64,000 bases of DNA from Methylovirgula ligni (GCF_004135935.1 NZ_CP025086.1:434001-498000), one strand, 5' to 3'; numbered from the stretch's first letter, positions 1 to 10,967 are shown. Notes: generated by a model not told the origin, from the letters alone. Numbers and translations are program-made.

Positions 1-1004
1 TCGCCCTTTTTCGCCAATTCCGGAACGGTCCCGTAAAGAACGGAGGATGTGCCGTTGAGGACAATTCCAAGACACGGAAGAAGCGCGACGGCCAGCCCGA
101 GGGGCGCCATCAGTGTCGCCACCATGAAGAGGCATGTTGCCGCTTCCGTGACGATCACGCTCCAGACAACGCCGAGATGCTGACCGAGCCAGCCGCAGCA
201 TGCTTTGCCCAATGCGCCACCGGCGAAAAGCAAGGCAAGGCCGACGCCAACAGTCGCTTCAACGCCGCCCTTGCTGTGAAGGAGAAATGGCAAAAACAGG
301 AGATAGCCCATGCGCGTCGCGGTATCGAGCGCACCGATGGTCAGGAGCAGACCGAACCCGCGGCCGTCATGTCCGTCGACTCGCGGCTTTCCCTTGTTCG
401 ACTCAAGGAATTGTTGCGGTAGGAGAGCGAGCAAACCCAGCGCGACCGCCAATCCGACCAGGGCCGTGAGGCCAACAATCGATTGCCAGGCGAAGATCGG
501 CAACAGCAGCGCCACGATGGCCGGAAAGGTCGCCTTTCCCAAGTCGCCGGCGAAATTATAAACGCCCAGCGGTCCCCGCGAATCTTTTCCGTAGCCCTTC
601 GTGACCAGAAGCGACGCGCACGGATGCTGCACGCTCGATCCGAGTCCGGCTAGCACCAAACCAATGCAGAGGCCGGTAAACCGAAATGGAAGAGCCATGA
701 CGAGATAGCCGGCGGCGGAGATGAGCGTTGCCAGCACCAAAGCGTTGCGCGCACTGAGATTCGCCGTGAGCCGGCCGGCCGGCACCTGCAGACCGCCCAT
801 CGTTCCCGAGTAGAGCGCACGCACCGCGGCCAAGCCGGCGTACGAGAGGCCGAATTCCGCCTGCCAGACGGGCAAAAGCACATAAAGCAGGTCCGTATAG
901 CCGTCATGCAGGAGGTGGGCGAGGCAAGCGCCGAGGAAGTTACGGCGGCGGAGAGATTGTTCGGCATTTCGCTTTTTTTGCGCCCAATCCAACGACGTCA
1001 TCAT
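1..1004 (-). CDS. MFS transporter, fosmidomycin-resistance (Fsr) type, 3' end cut by window
   Basis: Membrane exporter of the major facilitator superfamily. Reading the minus strand from the first of two consecutive ATG codons gives an uninterrupted frame of about 334 residues that runs off the window start, so the C-terminus is missing. The N-terminal part has a His-His-Asp-Gly-Tyr-Thr-Asp segment followed by hydrophobic helices, which is characteristic of the Fsr-like branch of MFS, and about ten membrane helices can be traced. It is divergent from a LysR regulator with a gap of about 110 bases, a common arrangement for a regulator and the exporter it controls. The family is recognised from sequence feel; the substrate is not known. 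Confidence 0.8.
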   Translation of the reverse strand, partial: MMTSLDWAQKKRNAEQSLRRRNFLGACLAHLLHDGYTDLLYVLLPVWQAEFGLSYAGLAAVRALYSGTMGGLQVPAGRLTANLSARNALVLATLISAAGYLVMALPFRFTGLCIGLVLAGLGSSVQHPCASLLVTKGYGKDSRGPLGVYNFAGDLGKATFPAIVALLLPIFAWQSIVGLTALVGLAVALGLLALLPQQFLESNKGKPRVDGHDGRGFGLLLTIGALDTATRMGYLLFLPFLLHSKGGVEATVGVGLALLFAGGALGKACCGWLGQHLGVVWSVIVTEAATCLFMVATLMAPLGLAVALLPCLGIVLNGTSSVLYGTVPELAKKG

Positions 1005-1114
1005 GTTCTGCAATCACCCGGTTTCCGCTTCCTTCCGGGGATTCTATACACGTGAGTTTTTATCGACTAGAACCGTTAGATTCACCAGTATTGTCTCTTT
1101 TTCTCACGGGTCCC

Positions 1115-2041
1115 ATGCGTCGCCTGCCGCCGCTCAACGCTTTACGCGTCTTTGAAGTCGCTGCTCGAACGGGGAGTTATGCCAAAGCCGGAGTCGAACT
1201 CGGACTGACACACGGCGCCGTCAGTCGCCAAATCGCAGCATTGGAAACATGGCTCGGCCAGCGCCTGTTTGTGCGGACGGGCCGGCGCATGACGCCGACA
1301 CCCGCAGCGCGCGCCTTTGCCGCCGAGGTCAGCTTGTCGTTCGACCGTATGATCGCCGCGGCCGAAGCCTGCGGATATCCGTCCGTGCGCTCTATTCTCC
1401 GCGTCGACGCTCCAACCACTTTCGCCATGCGCTGGCTGATCCCCCGTCTCGAGCGGTTTCACGCGCAACGGCCGGAGGTGGAAATCTCGGTCACGACGGC
1501 GACGACCCTCCGTGATGAATTGCGCGGGGGCTTTGATCTCGCGATACGGCGAGGATCGGCGGAACGGGACGCGTGGCCCCAATATCAGGCGGTGCCTTTT
1601 CTGGACGAGGCAGATACGTTGATCGTGAGCCCCGCACTATTCGAACGGCAACCGCTCCACCAGCCGGCCGATATCGCGAACCACATTCTGTTGGGAAGCG
1701 AGACCCGGCCGGGCGATTGGGCCGATTGGCTGGAACGGGCTGGTCTGCCGCATCGCGCCGAGCAACGGCGGCGCGTGTTCGATCATTTCTTCGTCACGCT
1801 TCAGGCGGTGGCCGATGGTCTTGGCATTGGCATCGGGCCTTTCCCGGTCCTTCAAACCGATCTGGAAACGGCACGGATTCTGACGCCGTTTCCGACAATT
1901 CTTGTGCCCCGCACCGGCTATGTCGCCCTTATTCCCTTCGACGCAAATAAATCATCGGCTTTGACGGGTTTTATCGAATGGCTCGTCGCGGAAGGCGCAG
2001 TGCCGCATGCGCGCCACCTCACTTCGGCGCCGGGAAAGTGA
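1115..2041 (+). CDS. LysR-family transcriptional regulator (GcvA-like)
   Basis: DNA-binding regulator of 308 residues. The start chosen is the ATG that opens with Met-Arg-Arg-Leu-Pro-Pro-Leu-Asn-Ala-Leu, the usual N-terminus of GcvA-type LysR proteins; an in-frame GTG at 1052 would add 21 residues that look unlike the family. The winged helix-turn-helix fills roughly residues 1-65 (GSYAKAGVELGLTHGAVSRQI is the recognition region), and a periplasmic-binding-like effector domain follows. It is divergent from the MFS exporter at the window start and probably regulates it. The 3' end overlaps the convergent TonB-like gene by 23 bases. Confidence 0.88.
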   Translation: MRRLPPLNALRVFEVAARTGSYAKAGVELGLTHGAVSRQIAALETWLGQRLFVRTGRRMTPTPAARAFAAEVSLSFDRMIAAAEACGYPSVRSILRVDAPTTFAMRWLIPRLERFHAQRPEVEISVTTATTLRDELRGGFDLAIRRGSAERDAWPQYQAVPFLDEADTLIVSPALFERQPLHQPADIANHILLGSETRPGDWADWLERAGLPHRAEQRRRVFDHFFVTLQAVADGLGIGIGPFPVLQTDLETARILTPFPTILVPRTGYVALIPFDANKSSALTGFIEWLVAEGAVPHARHLTSAPGK

Positions 2042-3074
2042 TATCCGCCGCAAAGACCTTCTGCGCGCCGGGCGGCGGCTTCGGGAAAGGCGCGGCGCGC
2101 TGCACCAACGCCAGACTTTCGACATCGAGCGCGGCATCGCCGCTGGAGCGCAGCAATTTCTCGTTCTTCACCGTGCCGTCGTCGTTCAATTCGAAGGCGA
2201 CGAGCGCCGTACCCGAAGCGCCGCGACGGCGCGCATCTTCAGGAAACTCCTTGTTCAATTCCAGCATGCCGAAAACGAGCGTCTGATAGTTCACGGCCTC
2301 GTCGCCATCGGCGGAGGGTTGCGGCACGGCGACGGCGCGGGAATTGTCCTGCATCAGGCCCTCGGCCCGGCCCTCTGGCGAACCCGATGGAGTGACCGGC
2401 GGCGGTGGGTTTGCAGGTTGCGGCTTAACAACCGGCAAAGGGGGCGGCGGCTGAACCGGAGGCACCGGCTTGACCGCTTCCGCTGGTTTTGGCGGTTCCG
2501 GCTTCGGGGCGTCAAGCTTCGGGGCTTCAGGCTTGGCGACCTCCGGCTTGGGCGGTGGCGCGGGCTTGGCCGGCTGGGGCTTGGGTGGCTGGGACTTGGG
2601 TGGCTCAAGCTTCGGCGGCGAGGGTTTCACCTCTGTTTTGGGCTGCGGCTTGGCCTGCGGCGGCTTGGACGCCTCGGGCTTGGGCGCAGCGGCGGGTTTG
2701 GACGTATCAAGCTTGGACGTATCAGCCTTGGACGCGGCTGGCTTGGGCTTGCCCGGCTCAGTGCCATGCGGATCGCCCTTCGAGCCACCAGAGGGCTTGG
2801 CGTCGGGGGGCGCGGTGACCAGATCGACCGGAATTTCCAGCGCCGCATCGGGCTTGAGCGGCGGCGCGTGCTCCAGCCAGACGAGGGCCGCGAGCGCCGC
2901 GAGATGGAGGAGAATGCTCGCGCCGATCAGCCCGGCGAAGAACGACCGGCTTTGCGCCAGACGCAGCACGGCCGCGGTCGTCTCGTCGGCGCGCTGCGTC
3001 GCGCCCTTGCTATCGGCGTCCGGCCATTGCGCCCTGAACAGGGGCTCAAATGTCGCGGGCGAATCCTCGGCCAA
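2019..3074 (-). CDS. TonB-family energy transducer protein
   Basis: Probable TonB-like protein of 351 residues that couples the inner-membrane proton motive force to outer-membrane processes. A cytoplasmic N-terminus of about 45 residues is followed by one membrane helix (about 45-66), then a very long Pro/Lys/Ala-rich spanner (about 80-230) and a C-terminal TonB-like domain containing FPEDARRRGASGTALVAFEL. The start is TTG; no in-frame ATG lies nearby, and an AAGAG motif sits 8 bases upstream. It lies 35 bases downstream of trpS on the same strand and may be cotranscribed. No exbB/exbD is visible in the window. Specific receptor partners cannot be told from sequence. Confidence 0.8.
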   Translation of the reverse strand: MAEDSPATFEPLFRAQWPDADSKGATQRADETTAAVLRLAQSRSFFAGLIGASILLHLAALAALVWLEHAPPLKPDAALEIPVDLVTAPPDAKPSGGSKGDPHGTEPGKPKPAASKADTSKLDTSKPAAAPKPEASKPPQAKPQPKTEVKPSPPKLEPPKSQPPKPQPAKPAPPPKPEVAKPEAPKLDAPKPEPPKPAEAVKPVPPVQPPPPLPVVKPQPANPPPPVTPSGSPEGRAEGLMQDNSRAVAVPQPSADGDEAVNYQTLVFGMLELNKEFPEDARRRGASGTALVAFELNDDGTVKNEKLLRSSGDAALDVESLALVQRAAPFPKPPPGAQKVFAADITFPAPK

Positions 3075-3109
3075 GCCAAAACTCTTGCATGACGACCCCC
3101 GCCGGGATG

Positions 3110-4144
3110 CTAGCGCACAAAGCCAACGATGTCTTTGACGGCCTTGACCGTCTCAGCGGCGATAGCCCGCGCCCGGGACGAGCCGTCAGCGAGGACGGAA
3201 TCGATGTAGCTCTCCTCCCTGGAGAGCCGCGACATTTCGGCGCCGATCGGCGCAAGCCTGGCGACGAGGAGATCAACCAGCGCCGCCTTGAAAGTCGAGA
3301 AATTGGCGCCGCCGAACGTCTGCAGCACCTGAGCCTTTGTCTCCTCGTTCACCGCGGCGAAAATGCCGACCAGATTGTCGAGCTCCGGCCGCCCGGCAAG
3401 GCCCGCAATCTCGCTCGGCAGCGGCTCGGGATCGGTCTTCGCCTTGCGAATTTTCTGGGCGATCGTATCGGCGTCGTCATCGAGATTGATACGCGAATAA
3501 TCGGAAGGGTCCGATTTCGACATTTTCTTGGTGCCGTCGCGAAGGCTCATCACCCGCGTCGCCGGTCCCTGGATCAGCGGCTCGGGCAGCGGAAAGAAAG
3601 CCTCGCCATGGCCGTGCTCGGCGATTGAGGCGGCGAAATCGAGATTGAATTTCTGCGCGATGTCGCGGGCGAGTTCCAGATGCTGCTTCTGGTCCTCGCC
3701 AACCGGCACATGCGTCGCCCGATAGGCGTGAATATCGGCCGCCATCAGCACCGGATAATCATAGAGCCCGACCGAGACATTCTCGCGGTCCTTGCCCGCC
3801 TTCTCCTTGAATTGCGTCATCCGGTTCAGCCAGCCGAGCCGCGCGACGCAATTCAATATCCAGGTAAGCTCTGCATGTTCGGCGACTTGGCTCTGATTGA
3901 AGACGATATGCTTTGTGGCGTCGATGCCGGCGGCGAGATAGGCGGCCGTCACCTTGCGGATACTGGCTTTGAGCTCGGCAGGATCCTGCGGCACTGTGAT
4001 GGCGTGCAGATCGACGACGCAATAGATGCAATCATGCGTGTTTTGCAGCGCGACGAATTTGACGATCGCGCCGAGATAATTGCCGAGATGCAGATTGCCG
4101 GTCGGCTGCACGCCGGAAAAAACGCGTTGATGAAATTCGGCCAT
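3110..4144 (-). CDS. trpS: Tryptophan--tRNA ligase
   Basis: Class I aminoacyl-tRNA synthetase of 344 residues that charges tRNA-Trp using ATP. The PTGNLHLGN sequence (HIGH-type signature at residues 19-22) and KMSKS at 207-211 are both intact, and the length fits bacterial TrpS (about 330-350). The ATG start is immediately before [15 protein letters not shown]. No trp leader or T-box-like element is visible upstream; the 211 bases between it and hslU instead contain a palindromic repeat element. The gene is followed closely by the TonB-like gene. Confidence 0.97.
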   Translation of the reverse strand: MAEFHQRVFSGVQPTGNLHLGNYLGAIVKFVALQNTHDCIYCVVDLHAITVPQDPAELKASIRKVTAAYLAAGIDATKHIVFNQSQVAEHAELTWILNCVARLGWLNRMTQFKEKAGKDRENVSVGLYDYPVLMAADIHAYRATHVPVGEDQKQHLELARDIAQKFNLDFAASIAEHGHGEAFFPLPEPLIQGPATRVMSLRDGTKKMSKSDPSDYSRINLDDDADTIAQKIRKAKTDPEPLPSEIAGLAGRPELDNLVGIFAAVNEETKAQVLQTFGGANFSTFKAALVDLLVARLAPIGAEMSRLSREESYIDSVLADGSSRARAIAAETVKAVKDIVGFVR

Positions 4145-4230
4145 CGCCGGGGAACTCCAGATACAAGGTGGCGGGTCTTATGCCGCCCCTACCCCATCGT
4201 GGCAAGCCGCTGGCGGTGCGAAGCGGCGGC

Positions 4231-4338
4231 ATCCTTCGAGACGCAAGCTCCGCTTGCTCCTCAGGATGAGGGCCGCGCCCCAACGGCCTCATGCTGAGGA
4301 GCGGCCTGGTGAATAGGCCGCGTCTCGAAGCGCGAGGC
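4231..4338. repeat. Long imperfect palindromic intergenic repeat
   Basis: Between hslU and trpS lies a nested inverted repeat. The outer arms TTCGAGACGC (4235-4244) and GCGTCTCGAA (4320-4329) are perfectly complementary, as are inner arms GCTCCTCAG (about 4256-4264) and CTGAGGAGC (about 4294-4302). The sequence could fold into one long hairpin in either strand. It resembles dispersed palindromic elements common in Hyphomicrobiales genomes; only one copy of this type was seen here. Confidence 0.7.
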
Positions 4339-4355
4339 CGTCGAGCCTGTGTTCC

Positions 4356-5663
4356 CTAAAGGATAAACCGGCTCAAGTCGCTGTTGCGGGCCAGATCGCC
4401 GATGTTTTTCTCGACGAATTCTGCCGTAATCTCAACCCGCTCGCCGGAGCGATCCGGCGCCGAATAGCTCACCTCGTCGAGCACACGCTCCATCACCGTC
4501 TGCAGGCGCCGCGCGCCGATGTTCTCGACGCTGGAGTTCACCTGCACGGCGATCTTGGCGATGGCATTCACGCCGTCCGGCGTGAAGACGAGTTCGACGC
4601 CCTCGGTCTGCAGCAGCGCCTGATATTGCTTGATGAGGCTCGCCTCGGTCTCGGTGAGGATGCGGCGGAAATCGTCCTCGTCGAGGGGCGACAGCTCGAC
4701 GCGAATCGGCAGCCGGCCTTGCAGTTCGGGCAGAAGGTCCGAGGGCTTGGCGATATGGAAGGCGCCCGAGGCAATGAACAGCACATGGTCGGTCTTCACC
4801 GCGCCGTGCTTGGTGGAAACGGTCGTGCCCTCGATCAGGGGCAGCAAATCGCGCTGCACGCCTTCGCGCGAGACATCGGCGCCGCCGCGTCCCTCGCGCG
4901 CGCAGATCTTGTCGATCTCGTCGAGGAAGACGATGCCATTGTTCTCGACCTCATGGATCGCCTCCTGAACGATCTGGTCCTGATCCATCAGCTTGTCGCT
5001 CTCCTCGGCAACGAGCGGCTCGAGAGCGTCCTTGACGAGAAGGCGGCGCGGTTTGGATTGCTTGCCGAGCCCCTTGCCGAAAATATCGCCGATCGAGATC
5101 GCGCTGATCGAGGCGCCGGGCATATTGGGCAGTTCGAACATCGGCATGCCGGACGAGGGCTGCGCCAGTTCAATCTCGATCTCTTTTTCCGCCAGTTCGC
5201 CATCGCGCAATTTCTTGCGGAAGGCATCGCGTGTCGTCTGCGACGCGCTGGCGCCGACCAGCGCGTCGAGCAGCCGTTCCTCCGCCGCGAGATGGGCGCG
5301 CGCCTGCAAGGCTTTGCGCTTGTTCTGCTTCACCTGGGCGATGGCGATTTCAAGCAGATCGCGGATGATCTGCTCGACATCACGGCCGACATAGCCAACC
5401 TCGGTGAACTTCGTCGCCTCGACCTTGAGAAACGGGGCATTGGCGAGCTTGGCGAGGCGGCGCGAAATCTCCGTCTTGCCGCAGCCGGTCGGCCCGATCA
5501 TCAAAATGTTTTTCGGCGTCACCTCGTCGCGCATCACGCCTTCGAGATGCAGGCGGCGCCAGCGATTGCGCAGGGCAATGGCGACGGCGCGCTTGGCCTG
5601 TTTCTGGCCGACGATGAAGCGGTCGAGTTCGGAGACGATTTCGCGCGGAGAAAAATCGGTCAT
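4356..5663 (-). CDS. hslU: ATP-dependent protease ATPase subunit HslU
   Basis: AAA+ unfoldase of the HslUV (ClpYQ) protease, 435 residues, the exact family length. It unfolds substrates and feeds them to the HslV peptidase. Walker A GPTGCGKT is at 57-64, the GYVG pore loop at 90-93, and Walker B VFLDEID at 245-251; the intermediate domain and C-terminal sensor region ([16 protein letters not shown]) follow. The start ATG overlaps the stop of the upstream membrane-protein gene by 4 bases (ATGA), so translation is probably coupled. The same frame stays open far upstream, but that extension is an antisense/frame artefact over the membrane protein. Confidence 0.97.
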   Translation of the reverse strand: MTDFSPREIVSELDRFIVGQKQAKRAVAIALRNRWRRLHLEGVMRDEVTPKNILMIGPTGCGKTEISRRLAKLANAPFLKVEATKFTEVGYVGRDVEQIIRDLLEIAIAQVKQNKRKALQARAHLAAEERLLDALVGASASQTTRDAFRKKLRDGELAEKEIEIELAQPSSGMPMFELPNMPGASISAISIGDIFGKGLGKQSKPRRLLVKDALEPLVAEESDKLMDQDQIVQEAIHEVENNGIVFLDEIDKICAREGRGGADVSREGVQRDLLPLIEGTTVSTKHGAVKTDHVLFIASGAFHIAKPSDLLPELQGRLPIRVELSPLDEDDFRRILTETEASLIKQYQALLQTEGVELVFTPDGVNAIAKIAVQVNSSVENIGARRLQTVMERVLDEVSYSAPDRSGERVEITAEFVEKNIGDLARNSDLSRFIL

Positions 5664-6808
5664 GACATTTTCGTGCGTGGATGGGGAAGGCGTTGGGTGA
5701 AGCCCGCGGGCAAAGCGTTCAGCAGTCCGGCGCGCAGCGGCCGCCACCCGGTGCTGAGCAGCAGGATGAACAGGCCGAGCAGCAGCAACGTCGCCGCGCC
5801 CGCCTTGTCGGCGAGATCGGTCTGCTGGATCAGCACGCCGAAGGCGCCGCCGGCATAGGCAAGGCCCGACGCAAGCAGCGCGCGCCGGTCGATGACCAGC
5901 GAAACCAGCCCGAGGACGACGAAGATGCCGAGGACGGCGATCGCAGATGTGCTGTTGAACGCGCGCCCTTGCTGGACCGCGCTGATCAGCGAATGCACGA
6001 TCAGCGGGGCCGCAAGGAGATGCAGCCAGAAGGCGATGTCGGCGCGGCGGGTCTGCCGCGCTGGGTCCGCCATATCGAAATGCATGGCAAGTGCGAAGAC
6101 GCCGAGACCGAGGATGAGCCCGACGCCGTCGAAGACGCGGGCATCGAGGTCCGGAAAGACCAGAATGATCGCGGCAAGGATCGCGGCGACCAGCGCGCCG
6201 ACGCCCGCAGCGATGGTGATCGGCACACGGAAGCGCCAGTAATAGGCCGCGGTCGCGAGCGCCGTCGCAAGGCCCGCTTCGATCACATCGAAGGCGCTGC
6301 CACCGAACAGGAGACGCGGCCAGTCGCGCGGCGTCGCATCGAAATAAAACGGCGCGAAAAGCGGCAGGCCGATCGTCGCCGGTGTCAGGTCGATAACGGC
6401 GCGGAAAATTGCGGTGGCGAAAATTCCGAGCAGGACGATGCTCGGCAGCGCCATCCGGTGCAGGCGCGTGAAGAATTCGGCGAGCAGCCACGCAAAGACG
6501 GCGAGGAGCGCCCAGACCGCCGGCTTGCCGACATAGAGCCCAAGCAAGTAATAGGCCGCCCCGAAAAAGAAGCCGAGGCCCATCGTGACGAAAATATCGG
6601 CGAAGCCGGTGATGAAGCGCAGCTTTTCGTCATCCACCGCATTGGCGTCGGACTGCGCCGGGTGCGCCGGGATGGCCGGCGGAGGAAGCGGCGGTGGAGG
6701 TGCGAAAGCGGCCGCCTCGGCGCGGGCCAGGGCGCGCAATTCTTCCGCCTGCACGGGCGTCAGAACATTGCGGGCAACGGCCTGGTCGAGCGCCGTTTCG
6801 GAGATCAT
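5660..6808 (-). CDS. Polytopic membrane protein encoded between hslV and hslU
   Basis: Predicted inner-membrane protein of 382 residues, function unknown. A soluble N-terminus (about 1-60, with a Pro-rich stretch at about 39-50) is followed by about ten hydrophobic segments with few charges. It overlaps hslV by 4 bases upstream and hslU by 4 bases downstream (both ATGA), so all three are likely one translationally coupled operon. That context suggests a role in, or coregulation with, heat-shock proteolysis, perhaps handling of membrane substrates, but no catalytic motif is evident. It may belong to a DUF2157-like family; this assignment is uncertain. The start is fixed by the overlap with hslV. 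Confidence 0.82.
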   Translation of the reverse strand: MISETALDQAVARNVLTPVQAEELRALARAEAAAFAPPPPLPPPAIPAHPAQSDANAVDDEKLRFITGFADIFVTMGLGFFFGAAYYLLGLYVGKPAVWALLAVFAWLLAEFFTRLHRMALPSIVLLGIFATAIFRAVIDLTPATIGLPLFAPFYFDATPRDWPRLLFGGSAFDVIEAGLATALATAAYYWRFRVPITIAAGVGALVAAILAAIILVFPDLDARVFDGVGLILGLGVFALAMHFDMADPARQTRRADIAFWLHLLAAPLIVHSLISAVQQGRAFNSTSAIAVLGIFVVLGLVSLVIDRRALLASGLAYAGGAFGVLIQQTDLADKAGAATLLLLGLFILLLSTGWRPLRAGLLNALPAGFTQRLPHPRTKMS

Positions 6809-7371
6809 GGCAAGCTCTCGATGACGACATTCCGGTTGGTGTAGACGCAGATGTCGGCAGCGATATCGAGAGCGCGGCGGGCGATGGTGGCGGCGTCGGC
6901 GTCGGTTGACAGCAGCGCGCGGCCGGCGGCGAGCGCATAATTGCCACCGGAGCCGATGCCCATCACGCTGCCGTCCGACGTCGCCTCGGGCTCCAGCACA
7001 TCGCCATTGCCGGTGAGGACAAGGCCAGCCTCCTTGTCGGCGACCAGCATCATGGCTTCCAGCCGGCGCAGATAGCGGTCGGTGCGCCAATCCTTGGCAA
7101 GCTCGACACAGGCGCGCACGAGCTGGCCGGGGTACTGCTCAAGCTTGGCTTCGAGCCGCTCGAACAGCGTGAAGGCGTCGGCCGTCGCGCCGGCGAAGCC
7201 GCCGATCACCTCGCCCTTGGCCAACCGGCGCACCTTCTTGGCATTGCCCTTGATGATCGTCTGGCCGATGGTCACCTGGCCGTCACCGCCGATAACGGTC
7301 TGACCGCCCTTGCGGACCATGATGATTGTCGTTCCGTGCCAAGATTCTTGCCTTGGGGGCAGTTCGGACAT
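6805..7371 (-). CDS. hslV: ATP-dependent protease peptidase subunit HslV
   Basis: Threonine peptidase of the HslUV complex, 188 residues, forming the proteolytic double hexamer. The nucleophile should be Thr14 in [13 protein letters not shown] after removal of a 13-residue propeptide; alphaproteobacterial HslV commonly has such an extension compared with the single Met of E. coli. The conserved [20 protein letters not shown] stretch and [14 protein letters not shown] near the C-terminus are present. It is the first gene of the hslV-membrane protein-hslU operon. An in-frame upstream extension to 7470 is rejected because it lacks family similarity. No clear heat-shock (sigma-32) promoter could be read upstream. 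Confidence 0.96.
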   Translation of the reverse strand: MSELPPRQESWHGTTIIMVRKGGQTVIGGDGQVTIGQTIIKGNAKKVRRLAKGEVIGGFAGATADAFTLFERLEAKLEQYPGQLVRACVELAKDWRTDRYLRRLEAMMLVADKEAGLVLTGNGDVLEPEATSDGSVMGIGSGGNYALAAGRALLSTDADAATIARRALDIAADICVYTNRNVVIESLP

Positions 7372-7513
7372 TACGAAATACTCACGAAAATGCCGCGGCA
7401 CGGCGATGCGAAGACCGTCCCCATCTATGGAGTTGGCGCGCCGCTGGCAAGGGCGCAGAAGCGCGAACAAACGGCGCGCGGTGTAAAAAAATAAATCATA
7501 TCATGCACTTCAC

Positions 7514-7542
7514 GGCCGCTTTCGCGGCCTTGGTTTTCTCTT
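7514..7542 (+). terminator. Terminator-like hairpin upstream of hisB
   Basis: A perfect 6-bp stem GGCCGC (7514-7519)/GCGGCC (7524-7529) with a 4-base loop is followed by a T-rich run TTGGTTTTCTCTTT on the plus strand. It lies in the 235-base divergent gap between hslV and hisB. No plus-strand gene ends here, so it could end a short leader or small RNA, or be chance. Confidence 0.3.
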
Positions 7543-7606
7543 TACGTAAAAATGCTCTATTGTCCGGCCGCCGCATGGCGCGGCTTCAGGATTCTCGATT
7601 TCTGTC

Positions 7607-8200
7607 ATGCGCAAAGCCCAGATCGCCCGTAAAACCAAGGAAACCGCCATCGAGGTCCGTGTCGATCTCGACGGAACCGGCGTGTCGAACATTTCGACCG
7701 GCGTCGGCTTCTTCGACCATATGCTGGACCAGATCGCGCGGCATTCGCTGATCGATATCGACGTCACCGCCAAAGGTGATTTGCACATCGACCCGCATCA
7801 CACTGTCGAGGACACGGGCATCGCGCTCGGCCAGGCGATCCGTCAGGCTTTGGGCGATGCGCGCGGCATCACCCGTTTCGCCGACGCGCTCCAACCGATG
7901 GACGAGACGCTGACGCGCGTGGCGATCGACCTCTCGGGGCGCCCCTATCTCGTCTTCCGGACGGTGTTCACGCGGCCCAAGATCGGCGAATTCGACACCG
8001 AGCTCGTGCGCGAATTCTTCCAGGCACTGACGACGCACACGGGGATGAATCTGCATATCGAGACCCTATATGGCGAGAATAGCCACCATATCGCCGAATC
8101 GGCGTTCAAAGGGGTAGCCCGGGCGCTGAGGACTGCCGTCACCATCGACCCGCGCCGCAGTGGCGAAATCCCCTCGACCAAGGGGTCGCTGGCGGGCTAG
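7607..8200 (+). CDS. hisB: Imidazoleglycerol-phosphate dehydratase
   Basis: Converts imidazole-glycerol phosphate to imidazole-acetol phosphate, the sixth step of histidine synthesis. At 197 residues it is the monofunctional form (no fused phosphatase as in enterics). Metal ligands are visible in [13 protein letters not shown] (about 35-47), [10 protein letters not shown] (about 62-71) and [12 protein letters not shown] near residue 165. It heads the histidine cluster hisB-DUF2628-hisH-hisA-hisF-hisE. An AT-rich stretch just upstream (7530-7565) could hold the promoter but no good consensus was found. Confidence 0.97.
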   Translation: MRKAQIARKTKETAIEVRVDLDGTGVSNISTGVGFFDHMLDQIARHSLIDIDVTAKGDLHIDPHHTVEDTGIALGQAIRQALGDARGITRFADALQPMDETLTRVAIDLSGRPYLVFRTVFTRPKIGEFDTELVREFFQALTTHTGMNLHIETLYGENSHHIAESAFKGVARALRTAVTIDPRRSGEIPSTKGSLAG

Positions 8201-8288
8201 AGCATTGGCGCCCTCCCTTTGCGGGAGAATAGCCCTCGCCAGCCTGCCCCACGAAGGGCGCGGCAGCGGATTTAGGAACGAAGAGACT

Positions 8289-8795
8289 ATGGCCGTTTAC
8301 ACGGTTTACGTCCCCGATTTCGGCCGAAGGGCGCCGTCCGAGGCCGATCGATATGCGGCTTTGCCGGACGCCGTTTTCGTCCGCGAAGGGTTTTCGCGCG
8401 CCGCCTTCTTCCTCGGACCGTTCTGGCTCGCCTGGCACCGGCTCTGGGGCGTCCTCATCGTCTGGTTCGTGCTGTTTGGCCTGCTCACGCTCGTCGCGCC
8501 GCAGTTTCTTGGCGATGGCGCGATCTTCTGGATCGCGCTGCTGCTCGAATTTCTGCTCGGCCTCGAAGGCAATGGGCTTCGGCAGCGCGAACTCACGCAG
8601 CGCGGCTTCCGCCTCTCGGACGTCGCGGCCGGCATCCGCCGTATCGATGCCGAGCGCAGCTATTTCCATCGCGCCCTGCGCGCCATCCCTCCGCCGCTGC
8701 CGCAGGTGAAAATCAGCGACGCGGCGACGGCTCCGGCACGAACGCCTCATGGCGACATCGTCGGCCTGTTTCCACACCCGGAGGATGCGCGGTGA
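8289..8795 (+). CDS. DUF2628 membrane protein in the histidine operon
   Basis: Small predicted membrane protein, 168 residues. It begins [12 protein letters not shown] and has a conserved [15 protein letters not shown] segment, then two or three membrane helices (about 40-105), with a cytoplasmic C-terminal tail. These features match the DUF2628 family, which often sits between hisB and hisH in Hyphomicrobiales. The start is the ATG after the GGAACGAAGAG ribosome-binding region; a longer in-frame version from 8160 overlaps hisB and is not credible. The end overlaps the hisH start by 4 bases (GTGA). Function unknown; conserved placement is the only hint of a link to histidine metabolism. Confidence 0.85.
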   Translation: MAVYTVYVPDFGRRAPSEADRYAALPDAVFVREGFSRAAFFLGPFWLAWHRLWGVLIVWFVLFGLLTLVAPQFLGDGAIFWIALLLEFLLGLEGNGLRQRELTQRGFRLSDVAAGIRRIDAERSYFHRALRAIPPPLPQVKISDAATAPARTPHGDIVGLFPHPEDAR

Positions 8796-9439
8796 GCGTC
8801 GCCATCGTCGATTACGGCTCCGGCAATCTGCACTCGGCGCACAAGGCCTTCGAGCGCGCCGCGCGGGAAGCGGGCATCGCCGCCGAAATCAAGGTCACCG
8901 GCGATCCCGAAGCCGTGGCGCGCGCCGAGCGCATCGTGCTGCCCGGCGTCGGCGCGTTTGCCGATTGCCGCCGCGGGCTTGAGGCGGTGCCGGGAATGAT
9001 GGACGCACTGGAAGAGCGCGTGCGCAAACAGGGCCGCCCCTTTCTCGGCATTTGCGTCGGCATGCAATTGATGGCCGCGCGGGGACTGGAGCACGAGACA
9101 ACCGAGGGCTTCGGCTGGATCGGCGGCGATGTCGCCGCCATCGAGCCGGGCGGCGATCTCCAAATCCCGCACATGGGCTGGAACACACTTGCCACCGGAC
9201 GGCAGCATCCGTTGCTCGCGAATATTCCGACCGGGCCGGAAGGGCTGCACGCTTATTTCGTCCACTCCTTCGCCTACAAGGACGTGCCGGAGGATGAAGT
9301 CGTCGCGGTCACCGATTATGGCGGCCCCATCGTCGCCATCGTCGGCCGCGACAATATCGCCGGGACGCAATTCCATCCCGAAAAGAGCCAGAGACTGGGC
9401 CTTGCCTTGATCGCCAATTTCTTGCGGTGGCAGCCGTGA
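8792..9439 (+). CDS. hisH: Imidazole glycerol phosphate synthase, glutaminase subunit
   Basis: Class I glutamine amidotransferase of 215 residues that supplies ammonia to HisF. The catalytic triad is evident: Cys88 in [10 protein letters not shown], and His195 and Glu197 in QFHPEKSQ. The GTG start overlaps the preceding DUF2628 stop (GTGA), and its own stop overlaps the hisA start in the same way, indicating tight translational coupling along the operon. Confidence 0.97.
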   Translation: MSVAIVDYGSGNLHSAHKAFERAAREAGIAAEIKVTGDPEAVARAERIVLPGVGAFADCRRGLEAVPGMMDALEERVRKQGRPFLGICVGMQLMAARGLEHETTEGFGWIGGDVAAIEPGGDLQIPHMGWNTLATGRQHPLLANIPTGPEGLHAYFVHSFAYKDVPEDEVVAVTDYGGPIVAIVGRDNIAGTQFHPEKSQRLGLALIANFLRWQP

Positions 9440-10171
9440 TCCTTTTTCCCGCAATCGACCTCAAGAACGGCGAATGCGTCCGCCTGCTCCATGGCGACAT
9501 GGACAAGGCGACCGTGTTCAACACGAATCCTGCGGCACAGGCACAAGCCTTCGAGCGACAGGGTTTCACCTATCTGCATGTCGTCGATCTCGACGGCGCC
9601 TTCGCCGGCAAGCCGGCGAACGCGGAGGCCGTTGACGCGATTCTCGCCCGCGTGACCATGCCGGTGCAACTCGGCGGCGGCATTCGCGATCTGCGCACGG
9701 TCGAAGCCTGGCTCGGCAAGGGCATCGCCCGCGTCATCATCGGCACAGCGGCGGTACGCAATCCCGATTTCGTGCGCGATGCCGCGCGCCGCTTTCCCGG
9801 CCGGGTCGCCGTCGGTATCGACGCGCGGGATGGAAAAGTCGCCGTGGAGGGTTGGGCCGAAACGACGGAAATGAAAGTCGCCGATCTCGCCGTGAAATTC
9901 GAGGATGCCGGCGTCGCAGCCATCATCTATACGGATATCAATCGCGACGGCGCGCTGAAAGGTTTGAACATCGAGGCGACGCTGGCGCTGGCCGATGCCA
10001 TCTCCATTCCGGTCATCGCCTCCGGCGGCCTCGCCTCGCTCGCAGATGTGGAGCGCTTGGTGCAGCCCGATTGCGCCAAGCTCGAAGGCGCCATCACCGG
10101 CCGCGCGCTTTACGATGGCCGGCTCGATCCGCAGGCGGCTTTGGCGCTGGTCCGCAACGCGGAGAAGAGCC

Positions 10172-10179
<8 letters not shown>
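9436..10179 (+). CDS. hisA: ProFAR isomerase (phosphoribosylformimino-AICAR-P isomerase)
   Basis: TIM-barrel isomerase of 247 residues, fourth step of histidine synthesis. The N-terminus [16 protein letters not shown] contains the catalytic Asp at position 8, and [14 protein letters not shown] and [15 protein letters not shown] are the usual phosphate-binding and catalytic segments. The GTG start at 9436 was chosen because it gives MILFPAIDL, the family's normal N-terminus, and a 4-base overlap with hisH; another GTG nine bases upstream is possible. Confidence 0.96.
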
Positions 10180-10960
<781 letters not shown>

Positions 10961-10967
10961 GGACAGA

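Noticed and set aside
5664-6491. hslU with a 276-residue N-terminal extension
   Set aside because: The extension is an out-of-frame reading of the membrane protein gene; HslU from 5663 has exactly the family length.
7421-7440. CCCCATCT as a heat-shock -10 element near hslV
   Set aside because: It reads on the plus strand, away from hslV, and no matching -35 CTTGAA lies at proper spacing.
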